Assembly: GCF_010977575.1 (NCBI RefSeq)
Contig: NZ_CP048812.1
Coordinates: forward strand, 4,650,001 to 4,714,000
Length of the DNA stretch: 64,000 bases
DNA from: Halomonas socia
GTDB lineage: Bacteria; Pseudomonadota; Gammaproteobacteria; Pseudomonadales; Halomonadaceae
Reading direction: 5' to 3'
This document shows, piece after piece, positions 17,856 to 28,011 of this stretch (within the stretch, counting starts at the first letter, position 1; each line of letters begins with the position of its first letter). The notes beneath the pieces were generated by a model, which saw nothing but the letters and a program-made list of their open reading frames with translations, had not been told where the DNA came from and did not search any database. The position numbers and the translations under genes are program-made.

Positions 17856-20482
17856 CTAAGCCATCTGATTCAAGGTCTGCCGAAGGATCGAGGGGATCAC
17901 GCCCCCCGCCTCGAGCAGTGCAATCTCGGCCTGGGTCTCGACCTGGGCCGTGGCGAGGAATCGATCCGCATCACCGGAAGCGCGCCATACCGTCACGGGA
18001 ATCTCGGCCCGCGGCTCCAGTCGCTCGACCTCGGCCGCGATCTCGAGCCGATCGCCCACGCCGATGGCCAGTGCCTGGGCGCTCATGCCCTCGGGCAGCG
18101 CCAGCGGCAGGATACCCATGCCGATCAGGTTGGAGCGATGGATGCGCTCGAAGCTCACCGCCAGTACGGCGCGCACCCCCAGCAGTCGCTGCCCCTTGGC
18201 CGCCCAGTCCCGCGACGAGCCCATGCCATAGCGCTCGCCGGCTACCACCACCACGGACTCTCCCGCCTGGCGGTAGCGCTCGGCCGCCTCTACGATCGGG
18301 GTCACCTCGCCGCTGGGCAGGTGCCGGGTGTGAGCGACAGGTGCATCCGGGGCCAAGCGATTGCTCAGGCTCTTATTGTGGAAGGCCGCCCGAACCATGA
18401 CCTCCCAGTTGCCGCGCCGCGAGGCGAAGACGTTCAAATCGTTACGCGGCTCCCCTCTCTCAACGAGGAAATCGGCCACCAGGCTGTCGGGCGGGATGGC
18501 ACTGGCCGGCGATAGATGGTCGGTGGTCACGTCATCGCCAAGCACCAGCAGCGGGTAGGCGGTGTAGTGGCCGAGCTGGCTGCCTTCCGAGACAGAAGCG
18601 AAGGGCGGACGGCGCAGCGCCGTCGAGGCGTCGTCCCAGGGAAAGCAGGCGGCCTGCGGCGCTTCCAGCGCCTCCCAGGCGGCATTGCGGCTCGCCCGGC
18701 GAAAGTCGGCCCCGAAGTCGCCCGCATCCACAGCCTTGGCGAGGGCAGCATCGACCTCCTCCCGGGAGGGCCACAGATCACGCAGATAGACGTCATTGCC
18801 ATCGCTGCCCCGTCCTAGCGGTTGGCGCTTCAAGTCATGCTCGGCATCGCCGACCAGGCCGAAGGCCACTACCAGGGCTGGCGACATAATGAAACCGAGA
18901 TCCAGGTCCGGATGGACCCGCCCAGGGAAGTTGCGGTTGCCCGAGAGCATGGCCACGGCCCGGCACTGACCTGCCACCTGGGCCTCTGCAATCTCGCGGG
19001 TCAGCGGCCCGGGGTTGCCGATGCAGGTGGTGCAGCCGTAGCCAACGATATCGAAGCCCACCGCCGCCAGGTCCTCCAGCAGCCCGGCCCGCTTCAGGTA
19101 GGAGGCCGCCGCCGGCGACCCCGGAGCCAGCGAGGTCTTCACCCAGGCCGGCGGCGTCAGGCCATGGCACCGGGCGTTACGCGCCAGCAGACCGGCAGTG
19201 ACGATCAGCCGCGGATCGCTGGTATTGGTACAGCTGGTGATGGCGGCGATGGCCACTGGGTGACGCGGCAAGGCTGAGCCTTGCTCCGGGATAAAGGCCA
19301 GGCCATCCAGCACCCGTGGCACGTCACCGAAGTCGTGCAGGTCCTGGGGGCGGGTAGGGCCAGCCACCTGCATCCCGATGGCGCCGAGGTCGATCTCGAT
19401 GGAAGTGGTGTAAGTGGGTTTGGCCTGGGGGTCGAACCACAGGCCCGCCGCCCGGCAGTAGGCCTCGACCCGCGCCACCGCCTCGGGCGAGCGGCCCGTA
19501 TCGCGCAGGTAGCGCAGCGTCTGGTCATCCACGGCGAAGAATCCCGTGGTGGCGCCATACTCGGGGGCCATATTGGCGACGACGGCGCGGTCGCCGGCGG
19601 TAAGTGAGCTTACGCCGGGTCCGAAGAACTCCACAAACTTGCCGGTCACATCCAGCTCCCGCAGGCGCTGCGTCACCACCAGGGCCAGATCGGTGGCCTG
19701 GGCCTCGGGGGCCAGGTTACCCACCAGGCGTACCCCGACCACCTCGGGAATGCGCAGCATGGTCGGCAGGCCGAACATCACTGTCTCGGCTTCGAGCCCA
19801 CCCCCCCCCAGCCCAGCACCCCGATGCCGTTGATCATCGGCGTATGGCTGTCGGTGCCAAGCATGGTATCCGGCACCAGCCACTTTTCCCCCTCCCGTGT
19901 CTCGGTGGTAACCACCGTGGCCAGTTGCTCCAGGTTGAGGGTATGCATGATGCCGGTGCCCGGCGGATGGATCCGTACCCCTTCGAGGGCGTCGGATGCC
20001 CAGCGCAGGAAGCGGTAGCGCTCGCGGTTACGGCGCATCTCATGCTGCAAGTTGTCTTCCGCGGCGGAGCTGGTCGCAAATACTTCCACTGCCAGGGAGT
20101 GATCCACCGAGACATCCACCGGCAGGCTGGGCGTCAGGGCGGCGGGATCTCCCCCCGCCTCAGCGACGGCGTCGCGCATCGCCGCAATATCCACCAGCGC
20201 CGGCGTGCTGGTGGTGTCGTGCATCAGGATGCGACACGGCTGGCAGGCGATTTCAGCCTGGCTGGTGCCACTGCCCAGCCAATCGAAGATCGCCTCAACC
20301 GACCGCTCGCGCTCCTCGCCCTGACCATGACGGACGACGTTCTCGAGCAGCAGGCGCAGCACCATCGGTAGCTCCTGAAGCCGCTGACCAAAAAGCGCCG
20401 GGAGGTCGACGAAGGCGTAGTTCCGACCCTGGAGTCTGAGCCGGCCCGATGAATGATTATTCAAGCTATTGAAATCTCTCAT
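17856..20482 (-). pseudogene. Aconitate hydratase AcnA-like paralog, frameshifted at a G9 run
   Basis: Two overlapping frames (19778-20482 and 17856-19883) together encode about 875 residues of a monomeric aconitase. The N-terminal part reads to INGIGVLGWGGVG and then leaves the frame. The C-terminal part resumes with GGGGLEAETVMFGLP. The coding strand has nine G at 19801-19809, and ten would restore GWGGGGLEAE, matching the family's GWGVGGIEAE. Iron-sulfur Cys are present (ITSCTNTSDPRLI, GYGCTTCIGNPGPL). Family-typical QDFTGVPA is replaced by HDTTSTPA, so this is a divergent paralog and perhaps not the housekeeping enzyme. It leads the operon with the binding-like and AbrB genes. Confidence 0.82.
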
Positions 20483-20789
20483 GAAAGCACCGAGCGTTGT
20501 TGAGGGCTGCCGAGAAGCACTCGCCTGCTCCGGACAGCCGATGACGGACCATCATTGCATTTTAATAATCAAAAATGCAATCAAACTCGATATGCGTACG
20601 CTATGCCTTTAGTCTAATCCCCACGCTCCCAGTACCATTCACCTTCTGGCAGACAATGACTCGCAGACAGCCCAGGAGGAGACTGTCACTCCCTCCCCCA
20701 TAATTGTATTTTTATTAACACAAGATCAAAATAAGCAGTCGCTTCCCTCAGCGTTATTCGCATCCCTCCTTATCGAAGAGACTCTTCCA
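20483..20789. promoter_or_regulatory. Divergent control region between the aconitase-like gene and serA
   Basis: 307 bp without a gene. It contains a perfect 10-base inverted repeat ATTGCATTTT / AAAATGCAAT at 20554-20581 (8-base spacer). It also contains the AT-rich 16-mer TAATTGTATTTTTATT at 20701-20716, which is repeated in opposite orientation upstream of the racemase-like gene (15832-15847). Both promoters must lie here. The factor that binds is unknown. Confidence 0.55.
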
Positions 20790-22032
20790 ATGCACGCCAT
20801 GCACGAGACATCACTGAGCAAGAGTGCCATCAAGATCCTGCTGCTGGAGGGGGTGCACCAGAGCGCTCTGGATAACCTGCACAGCGCCGGCTACACCAAC
20901 GTCGAGGCGCTGCCCGGGTCACTGGACGAGGCAACGTTGATCGACAAGATCCGCGACGTCCACTTCCTCGGCATCCGCTCGCGTACCCAGCTAAGCGAAC
21001 GGGTATTCGCCGCCGCCGAGAAACTCAACGCCGTGGGGTGCTTCTGTATCGGTACCAATCAGGTCGATCTCGACGCAGCGCTGGCGCGTGGCATCCCGTG
21101 TTCAACGCCCCCTACTCCAACACTCGATCGGTGGCCAAGCTGGTGCTGGGCGAGGCGATCATGCTGCTGCGCGGTATTCCCGAGAAGAACGCTCGTGCTC
21201 ACCAGGGCGGCTGGCTGAAGAGCGCCAAGCGCTCCCACGAGGCTCGCGGCAAGACACGCTGGGCATCGTCGGCTACGGCAACATCGGCTCCCAGCTGTCG
21301 GTACTGGCCGAATCGCTGGGCTTCAACGTCATCCTCTACGACGTGGTGACCAAACTGGGCATGGGCAACGCCCGCCAGGTGGCCAGCCTCGAGACGCTGC
21401 TAGACCACGCCGACGTGGTCAGCCTGCACGTGCCGGAGCTGCCTTCCACTCAGTGGATGATCGACGCCGAGCGGATCGCGCTGATGAAGGATGGCGGCAT
21501 CCTGATCAACGCGTCCCGCGGCAAGGTGGTGGTGATCGAAGCACTCGCCGAGGCGATCAAGAGCGGCAAGCTGAGTGGTGCGGCCATCGACGTCTTTCCA
21601 GTGGAGCCCAAAGGCAACGACGAGGTCTTCGAGAGCCTGCTGCGCGGCCTTCCCAACGTCATCCTTACCCCGCACATCGGGGCCTCCACCCTGGAGGCCC
21701 AGGAAAACATCGGCATCGAGGTTTCCGAGCGGCTGATCACCTACTCCGACAACGGCTCCAGCCTGATGGCGGTCAACTTTCCCGAGGTGCTGCTACCGCC
21801 CCATCCGGGCAAGCACCGTTTGCTGCACATCCACGCCAACGTGCCCGGGGTGCTCTCCGAGATCAACCGAGTACTCGCCGAGCACGACATCAATGTCGCC
21901 GGCCAATACCTGCAGACCAACGACAAGGTCGGCTACGTGGTGATCGAATCCGACGGGCGCTACGGCGACGAGGCCAAGCAAGCTCTCGGCCAGATACGCC
22001 ACACGCTGCGGGTGCGCGAACTTTACCCCTAA
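20790..22032 (+). pseudogene. serA: D-3-phosphoglycerate dehydrogenase with two frameshifts
   Basis: Three frames in order give a full-length SerA of about 413 residues. The first frame covers the N-terminus to ALARGIP. The second covers VFNAPYSNTRSVAKLVLGE to EARGK. The third covers TLGIVGYGNIGSQL to the C-terminal ACT domain (LLHIHANVPGVLSEINRVL). The first break is at 21095-21100, where CCGTG stands for expected CCGGTG. The second is at 21254-21257, where AC is duplicated in AAGACACGCTG. Active-site Arg and His regions (ILINASRGKVV, ILTPHIGAST) are intact. SerA catalyses the first step of serine synthesis, so loss would need another copy, or these are sequence errors. Confidence 0.88.
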
Positions 22033-22033
22033 G

Positions 22034-22807
22034 CTAGAACCGCGGCTTGCGCTTGTCGACGAAGGCGCCCATGCCTTCGCGCTGCTCGTCACCGGCAAAA
22101 GCCAAGGCGAACAGGCCAGCCTCCAGCGCCAGGGCGCTGTCGAGGTCCTGGTCGAGGCCGTCGTGGACCGCCTGCTTGGCGCTGCGTACCGCCTGGGGGC
22201 CGTTGCCGGCGAGCTGCTTCTCGAGCCGCTCGGCGTAGGCGTCGAGCTCGGCCTGGGGCATCACCTGGTTGACCAGGCCGATGCGCAGCGCCTCCTGGGC
22301 GTCGATCTTGCGCCCGGTGGTGACCAGGTCCAGCGCCATGGCCGGGCCGACCCGGCGCGGCAGGCGCTGGGTGCCGCCGAAGCCGGGTATCACGCCCAGC
22401 GCCACCTCGGGCTGGCCGAAGATGGCGTTGTCGCTGGCCACCGCCCAGTCGCAAGCCAGTGCCAGCTCGCATCCACCACCCAGGCAGAAGCCGTTGACCA
22501 GCGCCACCACCGGTACCGGTAGCCGCTCGAGGCGTTTCAGCGTGGCCAGTCCGCGCTGGGCGAAGTCCCGCGCCTGGGCGGCGTTCAGCTCGCGCATCTC
22601 GGTGATATCGGCGCCGGCCACGAAGGCCTTGTCGCCGGCGCCGGTGATCAGCACCCCGCGCAGCCCGGGCTCTCGCTCCAAGGCATCCAACTGCGCTGAC
22701 AAGGCATTGAGCACCGCGCTATTGAGGGCGTTGAGGGCCTTGGGCCGGTTGATAGTCAGGCGCACCACGCCGTGGCGCTCGTTGTGTTCGATCAGATGCT
22801 CGCTCAT
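22034..22807 (-). CDS. Enoyl-CoA hydratase/isomerase family protein
   Basis: A 257-residue crotonase-fold enzyme. The acyl-CoA oxyanion hole is built by [10 protein letters not shown] and by [19 protein letters not shown]. Glu residues of the hydratase active site are in the GGGCELAL helix and in [16 protein letters not shown], which keeps the classical E...GxxPGxGG arrangement. The ATG at 22807 follows CAGGAG at good spacing. It likely hydrates 2-enoyl-CoA in fatty acid or amino acid degradation. It stands alone, convergent with serA, and the chain-length preference cannot be read. Confidence 0.9.
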   Translation of the reverse strand: MSEHLIEHNERHGVVRLTINRPKALNALNSAVLNALSAQLDALEREPGLRGVLITGAGDKAFVAGADITEMRELNAAQARDFAQRGLATLKRLERLPVPVVALVNGFCLGGGCELALACDWAVASDNAIFGQPEVALGVIPGFGGTQRLPRRVGPAMALDLVTTGRKIDAQEALRIGLVNQVMPQAELDAYAERLEKQLAGNGPQAVRSAKQAVHDGLDQDLDSALALEAGLFALAFAGDEQREGMGAFVDKRKPRF

Positions 22808-22874
22808 CACTCGCTCCTGTTGCGCTGCACACAAGACCTATAAGGTGCCTGGTGAGCACCACCACGGCAAGCGC

Positions 22875-24281
22875 CTAACCTCGCGACGGCGGGTCGACGA
22901 GCTCATCGCCGCCATGCGGGCCAGCCTCGGCATCGACATCGAAGTAGTCGATATGCGCGGCGTCTTCACGCGGCGGACCGACCAGCGGTTCAGCCACCTC
23001 GATATCGGGCACCACCGCGGAGAGATCCTCGGCGTGCTCGTGCTCGATGGCGCCCTGCATCAGCTCCTCGGTCACGGCAAGCTCAGCACCCACCGACGAC
23101 ATCGGCGTGCTCGGTGCAAACGGCGCCACCGGCAGCGGCGCCGGGCGCACGCTGCGACGCCAGAAGAAGAACGCCACCAGCATCAGGCCCAGCGCGCCCA
23201 GCGACCAGAACAGGCCGCTGTCGCCGACGGCGCTCATCACCGGGGTAATCAGCGGTGGGCTGAGCGTCGAGCCGATGGCATTGATCAGCAGCAGGCCCTG
23301 GCTCATGCGCACCAGGGCGCCGGCCGGCGCGCGGTCGGCGGCGTGGCTCACCGCCACCGGGTAGAGCGCGAACACCCCACCGCCGAGCAGGAACAGCAGC
23401 CCGGCCAGCAGCCAGGTATTGAGCGGCAACCACAGCATGCCGGCCGAGATCACCACGCAGAAGGCGCCGATCAGGATCAGCACCTGCTGGCGGTCGTGGC
23501 GATCCGACCAGCGGCCGATGGGGTACTGCAGCAGCATCGCACCGAGCACCACCACCGCCATCATCTGGCCGATCTGGTTGACCGACAGGCCCACCCGCTG
23601 CAGGTAGAGTGGCAGCAGGCTGTAGATCGCCGCCACCAGCAGGCCCGAGCCGAAGCTGCCCACCACCCCGGTCGGGGTAACGGTGATCAGCCGCCACGGC
23701 GACAGCGGCTCGGCGTGCTCGATCAGCGGCGAGACGCGCGGGATCATCGCCATCGGCAGCACCGACAGCGCCGCCAGCATGCCCACCACCATGAACGGCT
23801 GGGTGACCCCGGCGGCGTCGGTGACCCCCAGCAGCAATTGGCCAATGGCACCCGCGGCATACAGCGAGATCATGTACATCGCCAGCAGCCGACCGCGCAC
23901 CTTCTGGTCACCGGAGGTCAGCAGCCAGCTCTCGATGACCAGATAGACGCCCACCGTGGCCCAGCCACCGATCAGGCGCAGCACGAACCAGGCGTAGGCA
24001 TCCAGCCACAGGCCCTGCAGCAGTACGGTGACGGCGACGATGGAGGCGAAGCAACCGTAGGCGCGGATATGGCCAATGCGCAACAGCAGACGATCGTTGA
24101 ACACCGCCCCCAGGGCCAGGCCGATGAAGTAAGCCGACGACACCCAGCCGATCACCACCGCCGAATGGCCGGCGGCATCCAGGCGCAGGGTGATCAGGGT
24201 GGCAAGGAAGCCGTTGCCGATGCCGAGGATGAACAATCCCAGCAGCGGCGCCAGCGCCATGGACAGCAGTTGCCGCGACAT
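22875..24281 (-). CDS. MFS transporter, YcaD-like, with acidic C-terminal tail
   Basis: A 468-residue inner-membrane protein with 12 predicted helices. MFS loop motifs are seen between helices 2 and 3 ([16 protein letters not shown]) and between 8 and 9 ([15 protein letters not shown]). The order and [11 protein letters not shown] after helix 4 resemble YcaD-type transporters. Beyond helix 12 there is an unusual tail of about 80 residues rich in Glu and Asp. The start at 24281 is chosen because GAGG lies 8 bases upstream; an ATG 36 bp earlier lacks a ribosome site. Substrate unknown. Neighbours are unrelated, so it is probably monocistronic. Confidence 0.85.
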   Translation of the reverse strand: MSRQLLSMALAPLLGLFILGIGNGFLATLITLRLDAAGHSAVVIGWVSSAYFIGLALGAVFNDRLLLRIGHIRAYGCFASIVAVTVLLQGLWLDAYAWFVLRLIGGWATVGVYLVIESWLLTSGDQKVRGRLLAMYMISLYAAGAIGQLLLGVTDAAGVTQPFMVVGMLAALSVLPMAMIPRVSPLIEHAEPLSPWRLITVTPTGVVGSFGSGLLVAAIYSLLPLYLQRVGLSVNQIGQMMAVVVLGAMLLQYPIGRWSDRHDRQQVLILIGAFCVVISAGMLWLPLNTWLLAGLLFLLGGGVFALYPVAVSHAADRAPAGALVRMSQGLLLINAIGSTLSPPLITPVMSAVGDSGLFWSLGALGLMLVAFFFWRRSVRPAPLPVAPFAPSTPMSSVGAELAVTEELMQGAIEHEHAEDLSAVVPDIEVAEPLVGPPREDAAHIDYFDVDAEAGPHGGDELVDPPSRG

Positions 24282-24473
24282 CAGCGGAGCCTCATTAATC
24301 GAACGGTCAGGGATCAAGCTAGCAGAGCGACGCGCGACGGCCAGAAAATCGCGCGGCGAATATACGCCCGGAATAGCGGCTTGGCCAAGGGGTTTTCGCT
24401 CGACTCAGCGGATTTTCCCGGCCCATAAGACGGGATTATTGAAGCTCCTACCGAAACGTCGCCGGCGTTTGCT

Positions 24474-25187
24474 TCACGACCCTTCGAGGGGCTTGTGCAG
24501 CAGTGCCACGTCGTCTGCCGGAAAACGCACCGCGAGGCCATACGCAGTGGCGAACCAGCGCAGGGTCTGCTCGCTGTAGAAGCTCACATGGGTGGGGTCG
24601 AGGATATAGTGCCAGCCGGCGAAGGCCGCGTGGCTGGTCGGACGCTTGGTCATCAGTCCCAACCAGCCAGCCGGGCGCAGCAGCGCTACCAGCCGCTCGA
24701 GTTCGCGGCCGGGGGCCGCCAGGTGCTCGACCACCTCGGTGGCGGTGATGAAGTCGTACTCCCCCGCCAGCACCGCGCTGTCCGGCGCATAGTAGGGATC
24801 ATAGATGGCCATCGGGTGGCCGGCCTCCTCGAACATCACCGACAGCGTCGGCCCCGGGCCGCTGCCGAAGTCGAGGCCGCGGTCGCCGGGGGCGAGCTCG
24901 GCGGCCAGCGGCGTGAACAGCCGCGACAGGAAGCGTCGGTAGCCGGCGTCATCCGGCGAGTTCTGGTGCTGGTCATAAACCGCGCGCTCCGCAGCCGGCC
25001 CAAGGTGGTACGCCGGTGGCACGAAGATCAGCGCGCAGCACGGGCACTGCAGGTAGTCACGCCGCGCGTCGCGGTGGTAGTGGCTGCAGTGGGCGGCGGC
25101 ACACAGCGGGCAGGTCGGGCGCTCGGTCATGGCGGTGGGCTCGGTGCTGGCATCGGCGAATATGGCGGGTATCATGAAGGCCCGCAT
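24474..25187 (-). CDS. Class I SAM-dependent methyltransferase with Cys-rich zinc-ribbon-like start
   Basis: A 237-residue protein. Residues 20-55 have a pattern of paired cysteines (CPLCAAAHCSHYH and LQCPCCALIF) that looks like a zinc-binding segment. A methyltransferase domain follows with GLDFGSGPGPTLSVM as the SAM loop and FITATEVVEHLAAPG as the acidic motif. TKRPTSHAAFAGWHYILDPT lies near the end, as in Methyltransf_23 proteins. The ATG at 25187 has a strong GAGGAG 6 bases upstream; an internal ATG at 25130 does not. The target is unknown. It is divergent from the DUF4870 gene with only 23 bp between. Confidence 0.8.
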   Translation of the reverse strand: MRAFMIPAIFADASTEPTAMTERPTCPLCAAAHCSHYHRDARRDYLQCPCCALIFVPPAYHLGPAAERAVYDQHQNSPDDAGYRRFLSRLFTPLAAELAPGDRGLDFGSGPGPTLSVMFEEAGHPMAIYDPYYAPDSAVLAGEYDFITATEVVEHLAAPGRELERLVALLRPAGWLGLMTKRPTSHAAFAGWHYILDPTHVSFYSEQTLRWFATAYGLAVRFPADDVALLHKPLEGS

Positions 25188-25210
25188 GGTAACTCCTCAA
25201 GGATGATCCG

Positions 25211-25588
25211 ATGAATGACACCGTCACTCCCGAGCCTAATCCGGTCGAGCCGTCGAAAGGGCCGGATACCACCATCCCCATCGTCGTCTATGTGCTGCAC
25301 CTGGCGGGAATCGCCACCGGCGGGCTGACCTCGCTGATCGGCGTGGTGATCGCCTACGTCTACCGCGGCAAGGGCCCCGACTGGCTCGACGAGCACTACC
25401 GCTTCCAGATCCGCACCTTCTGTATCTCGCTGGTCTACTTCCTGCTGGCCGGTATCCTGACCCTGATCGCCATCGGCTTCGTGCTATGGCTGGCGGTGGT
25501 GGTATGGCTGGTGATTCGCTGCGTCAAGGGCATCAAGGCGCTGCAGGCCCAGCGAGCCCCGGACAACGTCGACACCTGGCTGTTCTGA
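25211..25588 (+). CDS. DUF4870-type small membrane protein
   Basis: A 125-residue protein with three hydrophobic helices: IVVYVLHLAGIATGGLTSLI, a segment near FCISLVYFLLAGILTLIA, and VLWLAVVVWLVIRCVKGI. It also has the conserved loop DEHYRFQIRTF between helices 1 and 2, typical of the DUF4870 family. No function is established for this family. AAGGATG lies before the ATG. The following acyltransferase gene starts 3 bp after the stop, so the two are probably cotranscribed and act at the cell envelope. Confidence 0.85.
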   Translation: MNDTVTPEPNPVEPSKGPDTTIPIVVYVLHLAGIATGGLTSLIGVVIAYVYRGKGPDWLDEHYRFQIRTFCISLVYFLLAGILTLIAIGFVLWLAVVVWLVIRCVKGIKALQAQRAPDNVDTWLF

Positions 25589-25591
25589 GCG

Positions 25592-26524
25592 ATGAACCGC
25601 AAGCCCCGCTCCAGCGCCTCGCCGCTGCAGGCCAAACTGATCGCCGGGCTCTGGCGTAGCCTGGCCGGCTGCCGCCTGGGCCTGCTGTGGCGGCTGGCGC
25701 GCATCGCTGGCCCGCTGGTACACCGTTTCAGCCGTCGCGAGCGCGAGGTCACCGAGATCAACCTGGCCGAGGTCTACCCCGAGCAGAGCGACGCCGAGCG
25801 CCGCCGGCTGGCCCGCAGCAGCCTCGCCCACTCCACCGCCACCATGCTCGAGCTGGGCTTCGCCTGGATGGCCGAGCCGGGCCGCGTGGAGCGTTCGATC
25901 ATCGACGTGCACGGCCGCGAGCTGCTCGACGACGCCCGCGCCGAGGGCCGCGGAGTGATCGTACTGGCGCCGCACTTCGGCAACTGGGAGGTACTCAATT
26001 TCTGGCTGTCGAGTCACTTCCCGTTCACCGCCATGTACGAGCCACCCAAGATCGAACGGCTCGACCCGGTGATTCGCCACGGCCGCGAGCGCATGGGTGC
26101 AAGCCTGGTGCCCACCAACCCGCGCGGCGTAGCGGCGCTGCTCAAAGCACTCAAGCGCAGCGAGGCGGTGGGCATCCTGCCCGACCAGGAGCCGGACTGG
26201 GGCAGCGGCGTGTTCGCGCCTTTCTACGGCCGCCTGGCCTATACCGCCACCCTGCTGCCCAAGCTGGTTGCCCGCACCCAGGCACGGGTCGTCACCGGCG
26301 TGGCGCAGCGGGTGCCAGGCAAGGGATTCGTGATCCACTTCCTGGCCGCCGACACGCGCGTCTACGAGACCGACGAAACCGCCTCGGCAGCCGGCGTCAA
26401 CGCCTGCGTGGAGGCCGCCATCGCCCTGGAACCGGCCCAGTATCAGTGGGAGTACAAGCGCTACCGCAAGGTGATCCAGGAGCAGGAGGGGGATCCGGAT
26501 CACTCCTCTTTCCGGCTCTATTAG
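25592..26524 (+). CDS. Lipid A lauroyl/myristoyl acyltransferase family protein (LpxL/HtrB-like)
   Basis: A 310-residue inner-membrane-associated acyltransferase. The catalytic HX4D/E-type motif appears as APHFGNWEV near residue 130, and the downstream conserved blocks are ILPDQEPDWGSGVFAPFYG and the C-terminal YQWEYKRYRK. These match the LpxL/LpxM family that adds secondary acyl chains to Kdo2-lipid A from acyl-ACP. The GVFAPFYG block is the family's usual (G)VFVPFFG. It lies right after the DUF4870 gene. Which acyl chain it transfers cannot be read. Confidence 0.9.
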   Translation: MNRKPRSSASPLQAKLIAGLWRSLAGCRLGLLWRLARIAGPLVHRFSRREREVTEINLAEVYPEQSDAERRRLARSSLAHSTATMLELGFAWMAEPGRVERSIIDVHGRELLDDARAEGRGVIVLAPHFGNWEVLNFWLSSHFPFTAMYEPPKIERLDPVIRHGRERMGASLVPTNPRGVAALLKALKRSEAVGILPDQEPDWGSGVFAPFYGRLAYTATLLPKLVARTQARVVTGVAQRVPGKGFVIHFLAADTRVYETDETASAAGVNACVEAAIALEPAQYQWEYKRYRKVIQEQEGDPDHSSFRLY

Positions 26525-26547
26525 GTAGCGTTGCGCATGGTGGGCGC

Positions 26548-28011
26548 TTAGGCCGCGCCATTGCCCTCGCCGCGGCCGTAGATATCCTCGAACCGCACGA
26601 TATCGTCCTCGCCAATGTAGCTGCCCGACTGCACCTCGATCAGCTCCAGCGGAATCTTGCCGGGGTTCTCCAGGCGGTGGGTGGCGCCGATGGGGATATA
26701 GGTCGACTGGTTCTCGCTGAGCATGAATTCGCGGTCATCGAGGGTCACCCTGGCGGTGCCGCTGACCACCACCCAGTGCTCGGCGCGGTGATGGTGCAGC
26801 TGCCGCGAGAGGCGAGCCCCCGGCGCCACCGTGATGTGCTTGACCTGATAGCGCTGGCCGCGTTCGATGGCCTGGTAGCTGCCCCAGGGCCGATGTACCC
26901 GCGGATGCTCGATCGGCTCCTCGCGCCCCGCCGCCAGCAGCCCCTCGACCAGCGTCTTGACCTCCTGGCTGCGCCGACGATCCGCCACCAGCACCGCATC
27001 CTGGGTCACGACGATCACCAGGTCCTCGACCCCCAGCGCGCTGACCAGACGCTGCTCGGCGTGCACCAGCAGCCTGCGGCAGTCGTGCAGTTGCACGTCG
27101 CCATGCACGGCATTGCCGCGCTCATCCTTGGCGCTGGCCTCCCACAGCGCCTGGAACCCGCCGATATCCGACCAGCCGGCGTCCAGCGGCACCACTACGG
27201 CGCGGCTGGCGTGCTCCATCACCGCGTAGTCGATGGAGTCGGCGGGGCTTTGCCGGAACGCCTCGGCGTCGAGGCGCAGGAAGTCGAGGTCCTCACGGGC
27301 ACCGTCCAGCGCGGCGCGGCAGGCGGCGAGCATGGCCGGCTGGCGCGCCGCCAGCTCGTCGAGATAGCGCGAGGCGCGCAACACGAACATGCCGCTGTTC
27401 CACAGGTAGTCGCCGCTGGCCAGGTACGCCTCGGCGGTGGCGAGATCGGGCTTCTCGACGAAGCGCGCCAGGCGATGCCCCGTCTGGCCCAGCGCCGCGC
27501 CGCGCTGCAGGTAGCCATAGCCGGTCTCGGCGCGTTCTGGCACCACCCCGAAGGTCACCAGCTCGCCGCTCGCCGCCAGGCTCGCCGCCGCCGCCACGCT
27601 CGAGCGGAACGCCTGGGCATCACGGATCAGGTGGTCGGCGGGCAGCACCAGCAGCAGCGGGTCGTCGCCGTCGCGGCAGGCGTATAGCGCCGCGCAGGCA
27701 ATCGCCGGGGCGGTATTGCGCCCCTCCGGCTCGAGCAGCAGGGTCGCATCTTCAACGCCGGCCTCGCGCAGCTGCTCGGCGAGCAGGAAGCGATGCGGCT
27801 CGCTGCCCACCACCAGCGCCGGTGCCAGGCGCAGGCCAGCCAGGCGCGCCAGGGTCTGCTGCAGCAGGCTGCGGGGGACAGCGTCATCGTCCTGCCCCGC
27901 CGGCAAGCCGCCCAGGGCCAGGAACTGCTTGGGGTAGTGCTGGCGCGACAGCGGCCACAGCCGGCTGCCGCTGCCACCGGCGAGAATCACCGGGGTCAAG
28001 GACTCGCTCAT
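26548..28011 (-). CDS. manC: Mannose-1-phosphate guanylyltransferase / mannose-6-phosphate isomerase
   Basis: A 487-residue bifunctional type II enzyme. The N-terminal guanylyltransferase (about 1-280) has VILAGGSGSRLWPLSRQHYP and the metal-binding FVEKPDLATAEAYL. The C-terminal cupin isomerase (about 370-475) has PGARLSRQLHHHRAEHWVVV, with zinc-ligand His and Glu. It makes GDP-mannose for surface polysaccharide. Its ATG overlaps the stop of the upstream sulfatase gene (ATGA), which ties it to envelope glycan synthesis in an operon divergent from opgGH. Confidence 0.93.
   Translation of the reverse strand: MSESLTPVILAGGSGSRLWPLSRQHYPKQFLALGGLPAGQDDDAVPRSLLQQTLARLAGLRLAPALVVGSEPHRFLLAEQLREAGVEDATLLLEPEGRNTAPAIACAALYACRDGDDPLLLVLPADHLIRDAQAFRSSVAAAASLAASGELVTFGVVPERAETGYGYLQRGAALGQTGHRLARFVEKPDLATAEAYLASGDYLWNSGMFVLRASRYLDELAARQPAMLAACRAALDGAREDLDFLRLDAEAFRQSPADSIDYAVMEHASRAVVVPLDAGWSDIGGFQALWEASAKDERGNAVHGDVQLHDCRRLLVHAEQRLVSALGVEDLVIVVTQDAVLVADRRRSQEVKTLVEGLLAAGREEPIEHPRVHRPWGSYQAIERGQRYQVKHITVAPGARLSRQLHHHRAEHWVVVSGTARVTLDDREFMLSENQSTYIPIGATHRLENPGKIPLELIEVQSGSYIGEDDIVRFEDIYGRGEGNGAA

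Noticed and set aside
16002-20617. 12-mer CCTTTAGTCTAA at 16002-16013 and 20606-20617
   Set aside because: A repeat of this length in 64 kb can occur by chance, and no flanking structure suggests an attachment site.
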